Assembly (NCBI GenBank): GCA_021769965.1
Contig: JAETRU010000002.1
Coordinates: forward strand, 1-64,000
Length of the DNA: 64,000 bases
Origin: Eubacterium sp.
Lineage (GTDB): Bacteria > Bacillota > Clostridia > Peptostreptococcales > Anaerovoracaceae
Direction of reading: 5' to 3'
Each line of letters opens with the position of its first letter. Position 1 is the stretch's first letter. Made by a program: the position numbers and the translations under genes. This document shows positions 26,242 through 33,960 of this stretch, in pieces. Below the pieces are notes generated by a model. It did not search any database. It was not told where the DNA came from and saw only the letters and a program-made list of their open reading frames with translations.

Positions 26242-26280
26242 GAAAGACTCCGCTGCGGTCAGTCCACTGCGGAGTCTTTC
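26242..26280 (-). terminator. Attenuator hairpin of the shikimate operon
   Basis: Perfect 12-bp stem GAAAGACTCCGC/GCGGAGTCTTTC around a 15-nt loop, 26 nt after the leader-peptide stop. Its loop holds ACTGACC (minus strand, 26257-26263), the exact complement of GGTCAGT in the leader (26346-26352); the adjacent GCAG can also pair with a CTGC. The T-run after the stem is weak (TCTTTC), so termination may be inefficient. Confidence 0.65.
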
Positions 26281-26305
26281 AAGTAATTTGTTATTATTTT
26301 AGGAT

Positions 26306-26416
26306 TTAATTATAGCAATTACTCAAAATTTTTCTATGCAGCAAAACTGACCTTTTCTTCATAAGGTAGAAAAAGTAAAAGTAGTAATATTCTGCTGCAA
26401 AGAAAAAATTTCTCAT
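26306..26416 (-). CDS. Phe/Tyr-rich leader peptide of the shikimate operon
   Basis: 36 codons from the ATG at 26416 (AAAGGA ten bases upstream); an in-frame ATG at 26425 would add three residues but lies too close to the ribosome site. Residues 4-17 read FFFAAEYYYFYFFY: eleven of fourteen are Phe or Tyr, and there is no Trp. Such peptides stall the ribosome when charged Phe- or Tyr-tRNA is short. Codons 22-24, just past the aromatic run, hold GGTCAGT, which can pair with the loop of the downstream hairpin. A stall would leave that segment free to form the antiterminator. Shown: the sequence and complementarity. Inferred: the mechanism. Confidence 0.8.
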   Translation of the reverse strand: MRNFFFAAEYYYFYFFYLMKKRSVLLHRKILSNCYN

Positions 26417-26488
26417 AACTTTCATTTCCTTTCGTAAAAATCAGCTTCCAGCGGCTGTATCACTGTCTCCGCTTCAACTGCTGGTAAT

Positions 26489-26517
26489 AAGATAACACAA
26501 CTTTTCATGAAATTCAA
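26489..26517 (-). promoter_or_regulatory. Shikimate operon promoter
   Basis: Minus strand TTGAAT (26512-26517), 17-bp spacer, TATCTT (26489-26494), about 65 bp upstream of the leader peptide. The 385-bp gap before aroF is fully accounted for by promoter, leader peptide and attenuator. Confidence 0.6.
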
Positions 26518-26582
26518 GTGTTTTTTCACAACTTTTTTGTATTATTTTGTGAACCTGCAACAAAATAATTGTTTTCGCCGCT

Positions 26583-27071
26583 CTATTCCTGGAGCAGCTC
26601 TTCCTCTACCTCTCCTTCTTCCGGTATCTGCTCTTCACTCAGCATATCCGCCAGTCCGTAGTCCTCCCAGTATGCGTTCAGTACTTTGCTGTCCGTTTCA
26701 CTGATCTGGTAGTGATCCTTTTTATCTACTGTCAGGCTCTGGTCACAGAACTGAAGGGTGTGTACCCTCCCTTCTCTGTCCTCCACATCAAAGCAGTAGG
26801 CAGCCTCACTGATCCCGGATCCGGGCTTTTCGCCTTCAGTCAGGGTAAAGTCATTGATCATTCTGATAAAGGCCTCCTGATCCCCTGTTCCCAAAGTAAT
26901 GCCGCCGTCGCCGCCGCTGCTGCCAAAGCTGGCCTCGATTTTTCTGATCCCTTCGACGGACACCCTTTGATTGTCTATGGACTCCCTGTTTCCCAGACTG
27001 CAGCCGCTCAGACCCATCGCGGTGATAAGGACCGCGCACGCAAGAAGGGTCCACCTCTTTTTTCTTTTCAT
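26583..27071 (-). CDS. Small lipoprotein of unknown function
   Basis: 162 residues from the ATG at 27071 (AGGAGGAG upstream). Signal sequence RKKRWTLLACAVLITAMGLSGC with a lipobox ending at Cys24, so a membrane-anchored lipoprotein. The mature part is acidic, has a GSSGGDGG linker and ends in a run of Glu. Family not recognised. It stands alone between the shikimate leader and the APC transporter. Confidence 0.8.
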   Translation of the reverse strand: MKRKKRWTLLACAVLITAMGLSGCSLGNRESIDNQRVSVEGIRKIEASFGSSGGDGGITLGTGDQEAFIRMINDFTLTEGEKPGSGISEAAYCFDVEDREGRVHTLQFCDQSLTVDKKDHYQISETDSKVLNAYWEDYGLADMLSEEQIPEEGEVEEELLQE

Positions 27072-27159
27072 ACGTTCTCCTCCTCTCAAAACATCCTTCT
27101 AACTGAATACACCCCTTTTTATACAAAATATTTTCATGATTAACGAAATATTCTGCTGC

Positions 27160-27190
27160 TCGCAAAAACAGCGGCCTTTCGGCCGCCGCA
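27160..27190 (-). terminator. Terminator of the APC transporter gene
   Basis: GCGGCC-GAAA-GGCCGC hairpin on the minus strand followed by TGTTTTTG, about 25 bp after the transporter stop codon. Confidence 0.85.
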
Positions 27191-27210
27191 GCGATGCACA
27201 GGCATATTGT

Positions 27211-28668
27211 TTAAAACGGCACGATCCTTCCGCTTGCGATCATATACAGCGAGATGACCGCCAGGATCACGATGATCACCGCCAGGATCAGTTCATACGG
27301 CTTCTCGAAGATCTTCAGATTTCTCTCCTGCTTTCCCATCGCATAGACGATGATGCCCGGAGCGTAAAGAATAGCTGTGATCAGCAGCATCTCCAGTCCC
27401 GAAGAGTACAGCATCCAAATCCCGTAGACCGTGCCTATTACCGCGAAGATCAGGGCTTTTGTCCACGCTCCTGAGGAAGCCTGTTCAAATCCGTCTCTTT
27501 GCAGGGTGAGTTTCAGATAATACGCTCCGCTGAGCAGGTACGGCACCATGATCATAGATGTTGAAATGCTGTAGAATACCTGATACGTAGACGCGCTGAA
27601 ATAGGTAATGATCAGGAACAGTTGAATGAGACCGTTGGTCACCCACAAAGAGAACGCCGGAGCGTCATTTCTGTTCGACTTTGCAAAGGCCTTCATAAAT
27701 ACCCCCTGCTTCGCGGCAGAATAAGGACAGTCTCCGGCAATAATAGTCCAGCCAAGCAGCGCTCCCGCCAGGGACAGAATCACGCCGATATTGATCAGAG
27801 CAGCGCCCCACGGACCCACTGCCGCCTCCAGAATGCCTGCCGCCTGCGGATTCGGCAGCTCAGCCATCTCCTCCGCCGGCATAACGCCAAGACTGAGAAC
27901 CGCTACCAGCACATAGATAATAAAGATACCGAGAAATCCGGTCATAGACGCCTTCCCCACGTCGCCTGCGCTCTTTGCCCGGCCGGAAAGAACTACCGCT
28001 CCTTCAATACCGATGAAAGACCATACCGTGGCGGCGGTGGTGGATTTGATCTGATCTCCGACAGCAACACTTCCATCGCCCCAGAAATTCTCCATAAAGA
28101 TATCCGGTTTAAACGCGCCGACAAAGATCACCGCTATGATAAACACCAGGATCGGCACCAGTTTTGCGATAGTAGTTATCACATTCATCAGTGCGGCCTC
28201 CTGCACGCCCCGTAAAACTAACAGGTTTAAGATCCAGATGATCACAGACGCGCAGACAACAGCCAGCAGGTTGTTCCCTGTTCCAAAAGCCGGGATAAAA
28301 TACCCTATAGCGCCGAAGAGCAGCGTCATATAGGACACATTGCACAGCAGCGCGCTGACCCAGTAACCCCATGCAGAGGTAAATCCCACATACTCTCCGA
28401 AGCCTTCCTTCGCGTAACTGAATACGCCGTTTGTCAGTTCAGGCTTAACCGTATTCAAACCGAAAAAACACATAGTCAGCCCCGTCATACCGATGCCGCA
28501 GATCAGCCAGCCGGTCAGGATCGCTCCTGTATGCGCGCCGGACGCCGCCATGTCTGCTGTCGTCGTAAAGATACCGCTGCCGATGGTCGAACCGAAAATG
28601 ACCGCGGCTAATTGGACAAATCCCAGCTGCTTCTCACTTCCCGTCGAAATATGATTTCCTTCTTTCAC
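27211..28668 (-). CDS. APC-superfamily amino acid (basic amino acid/polyamine type) transporter
   Basis: 485 residues with 12-13 membrane segments. The first helix has the unwound substrate motif FGSTIGSGIF, typical of the APC basic amino acid/polyamine antiporter group (ArcD/LysP-like). Length fits arginine/ornithine-type antiporters. The substrate cannot be fixed from sequence. It is divergent from a MerR regulator with a 188-bp shared upstream region, so control by that regulator is plausible. Confidence 0.88.
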   Translation of the reverse strand: MKEGNHISTGSEKQLGFVQLAAVIFGSTIGSGIFTTTADMAASGAHTGAILTGWLICGIGMTGLTMCFFGLNTVKPELTNGVFSYAKEGFGEYVGFTSAWGYWVSALLCNVSYMTLLFGAIGYFIPAFGTGNNLLAVVCASVIIWILNLLVLRGVQEAALMNVITTIAKLVPILVFIIAVIFVGAFKPDIFMENFWGDGSVAVGDQIKSTTAATVWSFIGIEGAVVLSGRAKSAGDVGKASMTGFLGIFIIYVLVAVLSLGVMPAEEMAELPNPQAAGILEAAVGPWGAALINIGVILSLAGALLGWTIIAGDCPYSAAKQGVFMKAFAKSNRNDAPAFSLWVTNGLIQLFLIITYFSASTYQVFYSISTSMIMVPYLLSGAYYLKLTLQRDGFEQASSGAWTKALIFAVIGTVYGIWMLYSSGLEMLLITAILYAPGIIVYAMGKQERNLKIFEKPYELILAVIIVILAVISLYMIASGRIVPF

Positions 28669-28688
28669 ACTAAATCCTCCTAAATCCC

Positions 28689-28710
28689 AGGCGTGTTTTC
28701 CATCACGCCT
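28689..28710. promoter_or_regulatory. Inverted repeat in the APC transporter leader
   Basis: AGGCGTG, 8 bp, CACGCCT: a perfect 7-bp inverted repeat just before the transporter's ribosome site, on its leader RNA. It could be an operator for the divergent MerR protein or an RNA hairpin. A TATATATA stretch beside it may be the -10. Confidence 0.45.
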
Positions 28711-28856
28711 TATATATACAGTATGCCTTAGAATTCATATCTTTATTTGTCCCGGATGGGAAAATATTTGAAATCAGAAAGCGTCAGACCGCGGCTTTTC
28801 CTTTTCTTTCGCCGCGATCGCTGATATAATATTGTTATACATCTAAAGGAGATATT

Positions 28857-29666
28857 ATGAATCGAAAAGAGTATTACAAGATCGGCGAGATATCAGCCCT
28901 CTACGATATCGGAACAGATTCTCTGCGCTACTACGAGGAGATCGGCATTCTGCACCCCCGCCGGGATGACAACGGCTACCGCATGTACAGCATCCGGGAT
29001 ATCCGTACCCTGAACATCCTGCGGGAGCTGAGGTCTATCGGTTTTTCCATGAGCGAGATCAAAGAGCATCTGGCCGACTTTGATCTGCAGAAAACGTTAT
29101 CCCTTTTCCAGCGTGAGATCGATGTCATCGACGAAAAACAGTCGGAACTTGCGCGTCTCAGGAATCAGCTGTCAGGCCGCATCAGTGAGATCTGCCGTCA
29201 TCTGGAGGAAAACATATCTGAAACACCGCAGATCCTTCATCTGCCGGCCCGCCGGATCCTCTCTCTGACAGAAAACGTATATATGGACGATGATGTGGAC
29301 TTTATCATAAAAAAGCTGCAGAAAGAATATGAGGACCAGCTTTATATTATCGGCAACGGCAGCATGGGTGCCACCATTCCTCTGGACTACGTCCAGCGCG
29401 GCGGCTACGGCCATTTCAATTCCGTATTCTGCGTCATCGAAAGCGACAACTACGACAAGCTGCTGCCCGCAGGAGATTACCTGTGCCGGACCGTCAAAGG
29501 CGGCTATGGAAAAATCCCCGGAGCGTGGCGTTCTTTGTTCGCCTGTCTTCAGGACCGCGGCCTCGCAGCTGCCTCTGATCCCATGGAGCTGTATATCATC
29601 GACAACCACGACACCAACGACGAAACAGAATACATCACCCAGCTGATGATCCCGCTGGAGCAGTGA
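28857..29666 (+). CDS. MerR family transcriptional regulator
   Basis: 269 residues. N-terminal MerR helix-turn-helix and wing (about 5-75: YKIGEISALYDIGTDSLRYYEEIGILHPRR...GYRMYSIRDIRTLNILRELRSIGFS), a coiled-coil dimer helix (about 82-118), and a C-terminal GyrI-like effector-binding domain. The ATG has AAAGGAG upstream and a TATAAT about 25 bp before it. Divergent from the APC transporter, its likely target. Confidence 0.9.
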   Translation: MNRKEYYKIGEISALYDIGTDSLRYYEEIGILHPRRDDNGYRMYSIRDIRTLNILRELRSIGFSMSEIKEHLADFDLQKTLSLFQREIDVIDEKQSELARLRNQLSGRISEICRHLEENISETPQILHLPARRILSLTENVYMDDDVDFIIKKLQKEYEDQLYIIGNGSMGATIPLDYVQRGGYGHFNSVFCVIESDNYDKLLPAGDYLCRTVKGGYGKIPGAWRSLFACLQDRGLAAASDPMELYIIDNHDTNDETEYITQLMIPLEQ

Positions 29667-29698
29667 CCGCCGTCTGCTCTGCCCTGCGCGTATAAATA

Positions 29699-29739
29699 GC
29701 AAAGCACCCATTCAGAGGAATCCTAAATAGGTGCTTTGC
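29699..29739. terminator. Hairpin between convergent MerR and DUF1805 genes
   Basis: GCAAAGCACC (29699-29708) pairs perfectly with GGTGCTTTGC (29730-29739). There is no strong T-run on either side, so this is a likely but not certain shared terminator. Confidence 0.6.
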
Positions 29740-29764
29740 CTGATAATATTCAACAAAAGGGATC

Positions 29765-30067
29765 TTACGCGTTCAGCTTCTCCACAGCTTCCGCACCGGT
29801 CATACCTACTGTGATTCCCAGAGCGGCAGCCTGCGGCGTAACAGCTTTTACCGGATTTGCCAGTGTCTCTTCAAAGCAGCTTCCACCGACTACAGCTGCG
29901 GCGTCATCGAATTTTCCCGCTGCTTCCACGTTGAGATAACCGCACATAACATAACCTTTTTTACACAGGATCAGCAGCATGTTAGGATGGCCTTCACCGC
30001 CCGGCGCGGCAATGCGCAGACCCTGCGCCTGAGTTCCATTTACATTTAGCATTTCGATCTGAATCAT
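29765..30067 (-). CDS. DUF1805 (YunC-like) protein
   Basis: 100 residues, full length for the DUF1805 family (Bacillus YunC). The sequence has the family core: PNMLLILCKKGYVMCGYLNVEAAGKFDDAAAVVGG and a second-half ALGITVGMTGAEAVEKL. Function is unknown in the family. It is a single-gene unit with its own promoter, and repeat array C begins 19 bp upstream of that promoter's -35. Confidence 0.85.
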   Translation of the reverse strand: MIQIEMLNVNGTQAQGLRIAAPGGEGHPNMLLILCKKGYVMCGYLNVEAAGKFDDAAAVVGGSCFEETLANPVKAVTPQAAALGITVGMTGAEAVEKLNA

Positions 30068-30111
30068 GGTATTTTATCTTCCTTTCTATTGTATCTGTTC
30101 TCTTTTCCTAT

Positions 30112-30140
30112 ATTATATTTTCTAAGGCGGTGCTTGTCCA
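30112..30140 (-). promoter_or_regulatory. Promoter of the DUF1805 gene
   Basis: Minus strand TGGACA (30135-30140), 17-bp spacer, TATAAT (30112-30117). Confidence 0.65.
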
Positions 30141-30158
30141 GTCCATTTACAGCGGCAA

Positions 30159-30426
30159 TTGAGCATTTTATCATGAAATACAGGATTTTGCTCAAGTCAT
30201 ATCGCGGCAATGGCACTCTGTTTGAGCAAATTCGCCTTAAAACAGCTGTTTTGCTCAAGTGATTTGAGCAAATCCGGTTTATTTGATCCATTTTGCTCAA
30301 TTTCTCGTCAGCGTCAGCAGTCAAAATTGAGCAAAATGTTCTAATTCATGAGATTTTGCTCAATCTGCCGGCTTCCCAGCACGCCGGAATTGAGCAAATT
30401 ACCACCAGATCGAAGATTTTGCTCAA
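30159..30426. repeat. Phased inverted-word array C (TTGAGCAAA/TTTGCTCAA)
   Basis: Forward words TTGAGCA(AA) start at 30159, 30222, 30264, 30327 and 30390. Inverted words TTTGCTCAA start at 30187, 30250, 30292, 30355 and 30418. The forward-to-inverted distance is 28 bp in all five pairs. Pair-to-pair steps are 63, 42, 63 and 63 bp. The sequences between words are unrelated to each other, so the spacing, not the filler, is conserved. The array fills the gap between the DUF1805 promoter and the end of porB. Function unknown. Confidence 0.92.
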
Positions 30427-30448
30427 ACCGCCAGACCGCAGTCGCTGA

Positions 30449-31384
30449 TCAGTCCAGCTCGCAGCGCTTTTTCAGCTTTTCCCACTGCGCATCTACATAG
30501 TTCTGGGCCTCTTCGATCATCCATTCGCTGCCTTTGGCAAACATGTGCTTGAATCTGCCCTGTTTTTCCAGGAACCGTTCAACCGGCAGCTTCTTTGCTG
30601 GTTCGTAGGTCAGCCGCCACACGCCGTTTTCCACTTCATACAGCGGCCAGACGCAGGTATCCACCGCCAGTTTACAGATCTCGGCAAGATCCTCCATCTC
30701 GTATCTCCATCCCCGCGGACACGGAGACAGCACATTGAGGAAGCAGGGTCCGTGGGTGTAGATGGCCTTATGTGCTTTATTGTGCAGATCGCGGAAGTCA
30801 CCGAGGAATGTGGTCTGAGCCGCGTACGGCACGCCGTGGGCGGCGATGATCTCTGTCAGATTCTTTTTGTTCTGAACTTTGCCGTAAGACTGCGTGCCTA
30901 CCGGCGTCGTCGTCGCATCAGCAAAGCGCGGCGTCGAAGATGACCGCTGAATACCGGTATTCATATACGCTTCATTGTCATAGCAGACATAGACCATGTC
31001 GTGGCCCCGCTCCATAGCTCCGGACAAAGACTGAAAACCGATATCATACGTGCCGCCGTCTCCGCCGAAGCAGATAAACTTGTAGTTTTCTTTGATCTTG
31101 CCCTTTTTCTTCAGTACGTTATACGCCGCTTCCACGCCGCCGGTCATGGCAGCCGCGTTTTCAAAGGCGCTGTGAATATAGCTGTCCTCATAAGCGGTGT
31201 ACGGATACATATATGTAGAAACTTCCAGACAGCTGGTAGCATTAGAAACCACTGCTTTGTCGCCTTCCTCCAGCGCCCGCAGCACGCCGTTCACCGCGAC
31301 GCCCGCGCCGCATCCGGCGCAGAGTCTGTGGCCCGGCGCCAGCCTGCCCTTTTTCTCTAATTCTCTTTTCAAACTGTAGCTCAT
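30449..31384 (-). CDS. porB: 2-Oxoacid:ferredoxin oxidoreductase, beta (TPP-binding) subunit
   Basis: 311 residues, the length of PorB/VorB. TPP-binding signature CFGGDGGTYDIGFQSLSGAMERGHD and the N-terminal cluster motif HRLCAGCGAG; YDNEAYMNTGIQRSSSTP is the family's substrate-side segment. It interconverts a 2-oxoacid and the acyl-CoA plus CO2 with ferredoxin. Last gene of the porGDAB operon, overlapping porA by 4 bp. Pyruvate or a branched-chain oxoacid are both possible substrates. Confidence 0.9.
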   Translation of the reverse strand: MSYSLKRELEKKGRLAPGHRLCAGCGAGVAVNGVLRALEEGDKAVVSNATSCLEVSTYMYPYTAYEDSYIHSAFENAAAMTGGVEAAYNVLKKKGKIKENYKFICFGGDGGTYDIGFQSLSGAMERGHDMVYVCYDNEAYMNTGIQRSSSTPRFADATTTPVGTQSYGKVQNKKNLTEIIAAHGVPYAAQTTFLGDFRDLHNKAHKAIYTHGPCFLNVLSPCPRGWRYEMEDLAEICKLAVDTCVWPLYEVENGVWRLTYEPAKKLPVERFLEKQGRFKHMFAKGSEWMIEEAQNYVDAQWEKLKKRCELD

Positions 31385-32571
31385 CTCTGCTCCTCCAAAT
31401 CTCTCACGCCGATATGTCTGTAGACCTCTCCGGTCTTTCCGGTCTGGACCATCTCATCCAAAGCACCGTAAATCTCTTCAAACGTAGCGATCGTCACGTC
31501 TCTTCCGCCCAGACCGTAAACGTAGTTCACAGCCATAGGTCTTTGCGGCAGATCGTAAAGCGCGCTTCTGGTCTCAGCAAAGACAGGCCCGCCGCATGCG
31601 GAAAAGCTCTCACACTTATCCATGACCGCCACAGCTTTGACCTTAGACAGGGCCGCTGCAAGTTCTTCCATCGGGAACGGACGGAACACGCGAAGCTTGA
31701 TCAGTCCTGCTTTTCTGCCTTGCTCCCGCAGCTTGTCTACGGCATCTTTCCCTGTACCGGCAGAAGATCCTATAACTACCACTGCCGTCTCCGCATCCTC
31801 CATGCGGTATTCTTCAAAGAAGCCGTACTTTCTGCCGGACACCTTTTCATAGGCCTCTGCCACCTCCAGGATCCGCGCCTTGGCTGCCTTCATAGCCTCC
31901 GCCTGAGCCTTTTTGATCTCCATATAGTACGGTGACACACCGTAAGGACCGACGGCCAAAGGATTTTCCTCTTTCAGCAGATAGTTCTCCGGATCGTACT
32001 CGCCAACAAAGTTTTTCACGTCGGAATCATCCAGCAGTTCGATATTCTCAACTGCGTGGCTGGTAATGAAGCCGTCCTGACAGATCATGATAGGCAGACG
32101 GCAGTATTCGGAAATCGGCATGGCCTGAATATAGTTATCATATGCCTCCTGATTATTCTCCGCGTAGATCTGGATCCATCCGGTATCCCGGCATCCCATG
32201 GAATCAGAGTGGTCGCAGTTGATGTTGATCGGGCCGGTCAGCGCCCGGTTGACCACTGCCATTGTGATAGGCAGACGGCTGGACGCAGCCACGTACAGCA
32301 GTTCCCACATGAGTGCCAGCCCCGCGGAGGAAGTCGCCGTAATCGCTCTGGCTCCGGCTGCTGACGCGCCGATACAGGTAGACATGGCTGAATGCTCAGA
32401 TTCTACCGCTACAAACTCGGTGTCCACTTTGCCGTCCGCGATAAACTTGGAAAAATACTGTGGAATCTCCGTAGACGGGGTAATCGGAAAAGCGCCCATG
32501 ACGTCAGGATTGATCTGCCGCATGGCGTATGCAATGGCCTCATTGCCGCTCATTCTGTCTTTTACAGCCAT
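31381..32571 (-). CDS. porA: 2-Oxoacid:ferredoxin oxidoreductase, alpha subunit
   Basis: 396 residues. Pyrimidine-binding half of the TPP enzyme: GNEAIAYAMRQINPDVMGAFPITPSTEI, ESEHSAMSTCIGASAAGARA, and the later IGSSAGTGKDAVDKLREQG transketolase-C-like part. It starts right after porD and overlaps porB. Together with the gamma and delta subunits it gives a four-subunit enzyme rather than the single-chain PFOR common in clostridia. Confidence 0.92.
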   Translation of the reverse strand: MAVKDRMSGNEAIAYAMRQINPDVMGAFPITPSTEIPQYFSKFIADGKVDTEFVAVESEHSAMSTCIGASAAGARAITATSSAGLALMWELLYVAASSRLPITMAVVNRALTGPININCDHSDSMGCRDTGWIQIYAENNQEAYDNYIQAMPISEYCRLPIMICQDGFITSHAVENIELLDDSDVKNFVGEYDPENYLLKEENPLAVGPYGVSPYYMEIKKAQAEAMKAAKARILEVAEAYEKVSGRKYGFFEEYRMEDAETAVVVIGSSAGTGKDAVDKLREQGRKAGLIKLRVFRPFPMEELAAALSKVKAVAVMDKCESFSACGGPVFAETRSALYDLPQRPMAVNYVYGLGGRDVTIATFEEIYGALDEMVQTGKTGEVYRHIGVRDLEEQR

Positions 32572-32874
32572 TTATTTTTCCTCCTTTCCCATGGTGATCG
32601 CGCCGAAAGGACATACCTTGGCGCAGATCCCGCATCCCTTGCAGTGATACAGGTCGGTCTCCTGTCTCCGTCCGTCTTTGACCGGAATAGAAACATCCGG
32701 ACAAAACGGCACGCAAAGCATGCAGTGCTTGCATTTATCGGGATCAAAGAATGGCGTCAGAATCCGCCATTCCCCTGTATTGACAAGTCTGGATGTACCC
32801 GGCTCGTAAATTTCAGCTCCGCAGGTCAGCTCCTGCCAGGCGCTGTGTTCATTGATATTCTTCGCTGATTTCAT
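32572..32874 (-). CDS. porD: 2-Oxoacid:ferredoxin oxidoreductase, delta (2[4Fe-4S]) subunit
   Basis: 100 residues. Two ferredoxin-type cluster motifs: CKHCMLCVPFCP near residue 48 and CKGCGICAKVCP near residue 78. It passes electrons from the TPP centre to external ferredoxin. Directly upstream of porA with no gap. Confidence 0.93.
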   Translation of the reverse strand: MKSAKNINEHSAWQELTCGAEIYEPGTSRLVNTGEWRILTPFFDPDKCKHCMLCVPFCPDVSIPVKDGRRQETDLYHCKGCGICAKVCPFGAITMGKEEK

Positions 32875-32917
32875 CTGTCTTCCTTTCTGTTAACCTTCCT
32901 TTGTTAGACTGCTTCGG

Positions 32918-33505
32918 TCAGCCTACTCTGACCTGATCCATAGACATCCGAAGGGCCTTCATATTACCGTCGATGACCCCCGGCTTTGACGCAAATTTAT
33001 GTTTAAAAGATTCCTCCATATCAGTGAGAAACTTTTCTTTTTCTACCACATTGCTGATTTTTACCGTAGCTGCCAGCATCGGTGTGTTAGGGAAATTCTT
33101 CCCCAGAGTCGCCACAGAGATCTTCTCTGCGTCTACCGTGCAGACCCGTCCGCCATAGCCGCCCAGAAGCGGCCGCAGCGCCGCGGGTTCCTTGCTGCTG
33201 TTGATGATGATGGCGCCCTCTTCAGAAAGGCCGGCCGTCACATCTACTGTATGAAGCAGGGTCTCATCTACCACTACTACGTAATCCGGTTCATATATAT
33301 TGGAATGGACTCTGTTTTTTCCGTCAGAAATTCTATTGTATGCCGTGATCGGCGCGCCCATGCGCTCCGGGCCGTATTCCGGAAAGCCCTGGACCTGCTT
33401 GCCTGAACTGAACGCTACATCAGCCAGAAGAAGACAGGCTGTCTTGGCGCCCTGGCCGCCGCGGCCGTGCCATCTGATCTCCACGGTATTCTTATCTTTG
33501 CTCAT
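32918..33505 (-). CDS. porG: 2-Oxoacid:ferredoxin oxidoreductase, gamma subunit
   Basis: 195 residues from the ATG at 33505, behind GAGGAGGAG. Family motif IRWHGRGGQGAKTACLLLADVA and the later GFPEYGPERMGAPITAYNRISD. First gene of porGDAB. Upstream is a long leader with a T-box, a terminator and two copies of a small palindrome. Confidence 0.92.
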   Translation of the reverse strand: MSKDKNTVEIRWHGRGGQGAKTACLLLADVAFSSGKQVQGFPEYGPERMGAPITAYNRISDGKNRVHSNIYEPDYVVVVDETLLHTVDVTAGLSEEGAIIINSSKEPAALRPLLGGYGGRVCTVDAEKISVATLGKNFPNTPMLAATVKISNVVEKEKFLTDMEESFKHKFASKPGVIDGNMKALRMSMDQVRVG

Positions 33506-33528
33506 TGTTCTCCTCCTCATAGGTTATT

Positions 33529-33573
33529 CTCACCGGGTTAGGTGATCTTCGCTCGCTTTCACCGGGTTAGGTC
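33529..33573. repeat. Two copies of a CACCGGGTTAGGT(GA) palindrome in the porG leader
   Basis: CACCGGGTTA occurs at 33531 and 33560, 29 bp apart; each is followed by GGT, so each can form CACC...GGTG-type pairing. They lie between the T-box terminator and the porG ribosome site. The linker repeats a GCGAAGAT string that also occurs in the T-box. Possible operator pair or duplicated leader segment. Confidence 0.6.
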
Positions 33574-33851
33574 ATAAAAAAATCCGTCCTGTATCAGGAC
33601 GGAGAAAAAATCATCTTCGCTTAACCACCTGCTACAACATACCATCATATGTTCTTCCGATCACGGGGAAGGCCCGTCAGCACTTACTCGGCGTCTCTCT
33701 ACAGGAGAACACGCCTTTCGGCCCTGCAACTCAGGAGTGATTTTCAAAATATGCCTACATTCGGTGCCGGGCTCCCACCATCCCCGGTTCGCTGTGACCT
33801 TTTCAACATAAATCTACTGTCTCCGTCAAAGTCTTTGGCTTGCTATTCAAC
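33570..33851 (-). ncRNA. T-box leader of the por operon, probable Ile specifier
   Basis: The leader RNA has T-box landmarks in order: stem I with the distal GGTGGGAGCCC motif (about 33772-33785); a specifier segment GAAAATCACTCCTGAG, in which ATC (33739-33741) followed by A fits an isoleucine codon; the T-box sequence AGCAGGTGGTTAAGCG (33618-33633); and the terminator CCGTCCTG/CAGGACGG (33584-33602) with a seven-base T-run. Uncharged tRNA should stabilise the antiterminator and switch on porGDAB. An AAT (Asn) reading is one base out of register and less likely, since specifiers favour C-ending codons. Confidence 0.8.
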
Positions 33852-33858
33852 TAACAGT

Positions 33859-33887
33859 ATCTTACTACGTTACCGCGCAGCTGTCAA
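33859..33887 (-). promoter_or_regulatory. Promoter of the T-box/por operon
   Basis: Minus strand TTGACA (33882-33887), 17-bp spacer, TAAGAT (33859-33864). The start point would fall near 33851, at the beginning of the T-box leader. Confidence 0.75.
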
Positions 33888-33960
33888 CTGATTTTTTGTG
33901 TTTTTTTACAAATACTTTTTCGATTCTTTGGGCTGCCTCACATCAAAGAGGTCCCGTTTT

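Noticed and set aside
30159-30426. Possible CRISPR array with short palindromic repeats
   Set aside because: Words are 7-9 bp and alternate in orientation with 19-nt and 26-nt or 5-nt gaps; no leader or cas genes. Repeats are far too short.
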